5,631 bases of DNA, taken from contig JAEYYS010000207.1 in NCBI GenBank assembly GCA_023428335.1, positions 1-5,631 of the forward strand, written 5' to 3'. Source of the DNA: Verrucomicrobiota bacterium (GTDB lineage: Bacteria; Verrucomicrobiota; Verrucomicrobiia; Verrucomicrobiales; Verrucomicrobiaceae). Positions 5,213-5,631 of this stretch are shown piece after piece. The notes under the pieces are model-generated. The model had not been told where the DNA came from and searched no databases. It saw nothing but the letters and a program-made list of their open reading frames with translations. A program made the translations under genes and the position numbers. Every line of letters begins with the position of its first letter. Within the stretch, counting starts at the first letter, position 1.

Positions 5213-5631
5213 TCACTGCACCTTCATGACGCCGTTCATGAGGACGGCGTGACCGGGGAAGGTGCAGAGGTAGGGATAGTCGCCGGCGGCCGGAGCGGTG
5301 AATTCGATCGTTTCCGTCTGGTTCGGCTGCAGCAGCTTGGTGTGGAAGAGGATCTCCGGAGCCTCGGGGATGAAGCCCTTGGCCATGCCGTCGGGTGCCG
5401 TTGCCATCTGCATGGCGAGGCCCATGAGCTTGTCCTTCGAGCCGGCGGTGCCGATGACGACGTTGTGCGGCTGCGGCACGGTCGGGTGGACGTTGTTGAA
5501 GGTCAGCTTGACCTTCGCGCCGGCCTTGACGGTGAACTCCTTGGTGTCGTAGGCCAGCGGGTTGGCGGTGTCCGGCTTGAGGGTGATCTCGATCACCTCG
5601 GCCGAGGCGGCAGCCGGAGCCGGAGCCGGGG
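5213..5631 (-). CDS. Azurin-type cupredoxin domain protein, N terminus cut by window edge
   Basis: The frame is open to the right edge, so the start and any signal peptide are missing. About 138 residues are visible, with an Ala/Pro-rich segment (PAPAPAAASAEV) leading into a full azurin domain. Type 1 copper ligands can be assigned: His in PQPHNVVIG (codon 5467-5465), Cys in YLCTFPGH (5266-5264), then His (5251-5249) and the axial Met (5239-5237) in GHAVLMNG. The C-terminal CTFPGHAVLMNGVMKV is the classic azurin copper loop. Azurins are periplasmic one-electron carriers serving oxidases, reductases or dehydrogenases. The GTG at 5596 is in frame, but it encodes Val inside the first beta strand region and should not be taken as the start. 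The Ala/Pro stretch may link the domain to a signal peptide or to a larger protein. The stop lies 52 bases before the glycosyltransferase ATG. Confidence 0.93.
   Translation of the reverse strand, partial: PAPAPAAASAEVIEITLKPDTANPLAYDTKEFTVKAGAKVKLTFNNVHPTVPQPHNVVIGTAGSKDKLMGLAMQMATAPDGMAKGFIPEAPEILFHTKLLQPNQTETIEFTAPAAGDYPYLCTFPGHAVLMNGVMKVQ
5613..5630. repeat. Short GCCGGA hexanucleotide repeat coding a Pro-Ala linker
   Basis: There are about three tandem copies of a six-base unit, the last one imperfect (GCCGGG), running to the window edge. On the minus strand it encodes alternating Ala and Pro in the linker before the azurin domain. Such repeats can change length by slippage without altering frame. 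It may continue beyond the window. Confidence 0.6.

Overview
The window is GC-rich bacterial chromosome, packed with genes and free of mobile-element, CRISPR or RNA-gene signals. The gene set includes a heptosyltransferase-type GT9, a WaaE/KdtX-like glycosyltransferase, an azurin-type cupredoxin and a lipoprotein hydrolase, which points to a Gram-negative (LPS-bearing) organism. Several proteins look to me like families I associate with Verrucomicrobiota, possibly Opitutales: an NMP kinase with an ACGDVFR motif, a small VVCIDD-type hypothetical protein, and the azurin with a long middle region. That assignment is from memory of family patterns and was not checked against any database.

There are two convergent gene strings. 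The plus-strand string (1-2002) holds the end of a GT9 glycosyltransferase, a short-type nucleoside monophosphate kinase (adk-like) and methionyl-tRNA formyltransferase (fmt), with gaps of 30 and 14 bases. The minus-strand string is read from the right edge leftward (5631-2015). In order it holds an azurin-domain protein cut by the window edge, a family 2 glycosyltransferase resembling LPS-core WaaE/KdtX, a 543-residue lipoprotein alpha/beta hydrolase, a 115-residue protein of unknown function, and a thioredoxin-fold ArsC/Spx-family protein. The last four minus-strand genes are separated by 5 bases, 10 bases and a 1-base TGATG overlap, so they look like one transcription unit. The two strings meet with only 12 bases between the stop codons of fmt and the Spx-like gene. 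No intergenic stretch is longer than about 55 bases, and both operon promoters must lie outside the window.

Functionally the plus string mixes envelope sugar transfer with housekeeping nucleotide and translation-initiation functions. The minus string leans toward the envelope and periplasm (copper electron carrier, LPS-type glycosyltransferase, lipoprotein hydrolase) and ends in a possible redox-sensing or reductase protein. I do not see a clearly new multi-gene system. The least explained parts are the lipoprotein hydrolase with its unassigned N-terminal half, the small unknown protein coupled to the Spx-like gene, and the unusual AMP-site residues of the kinase.
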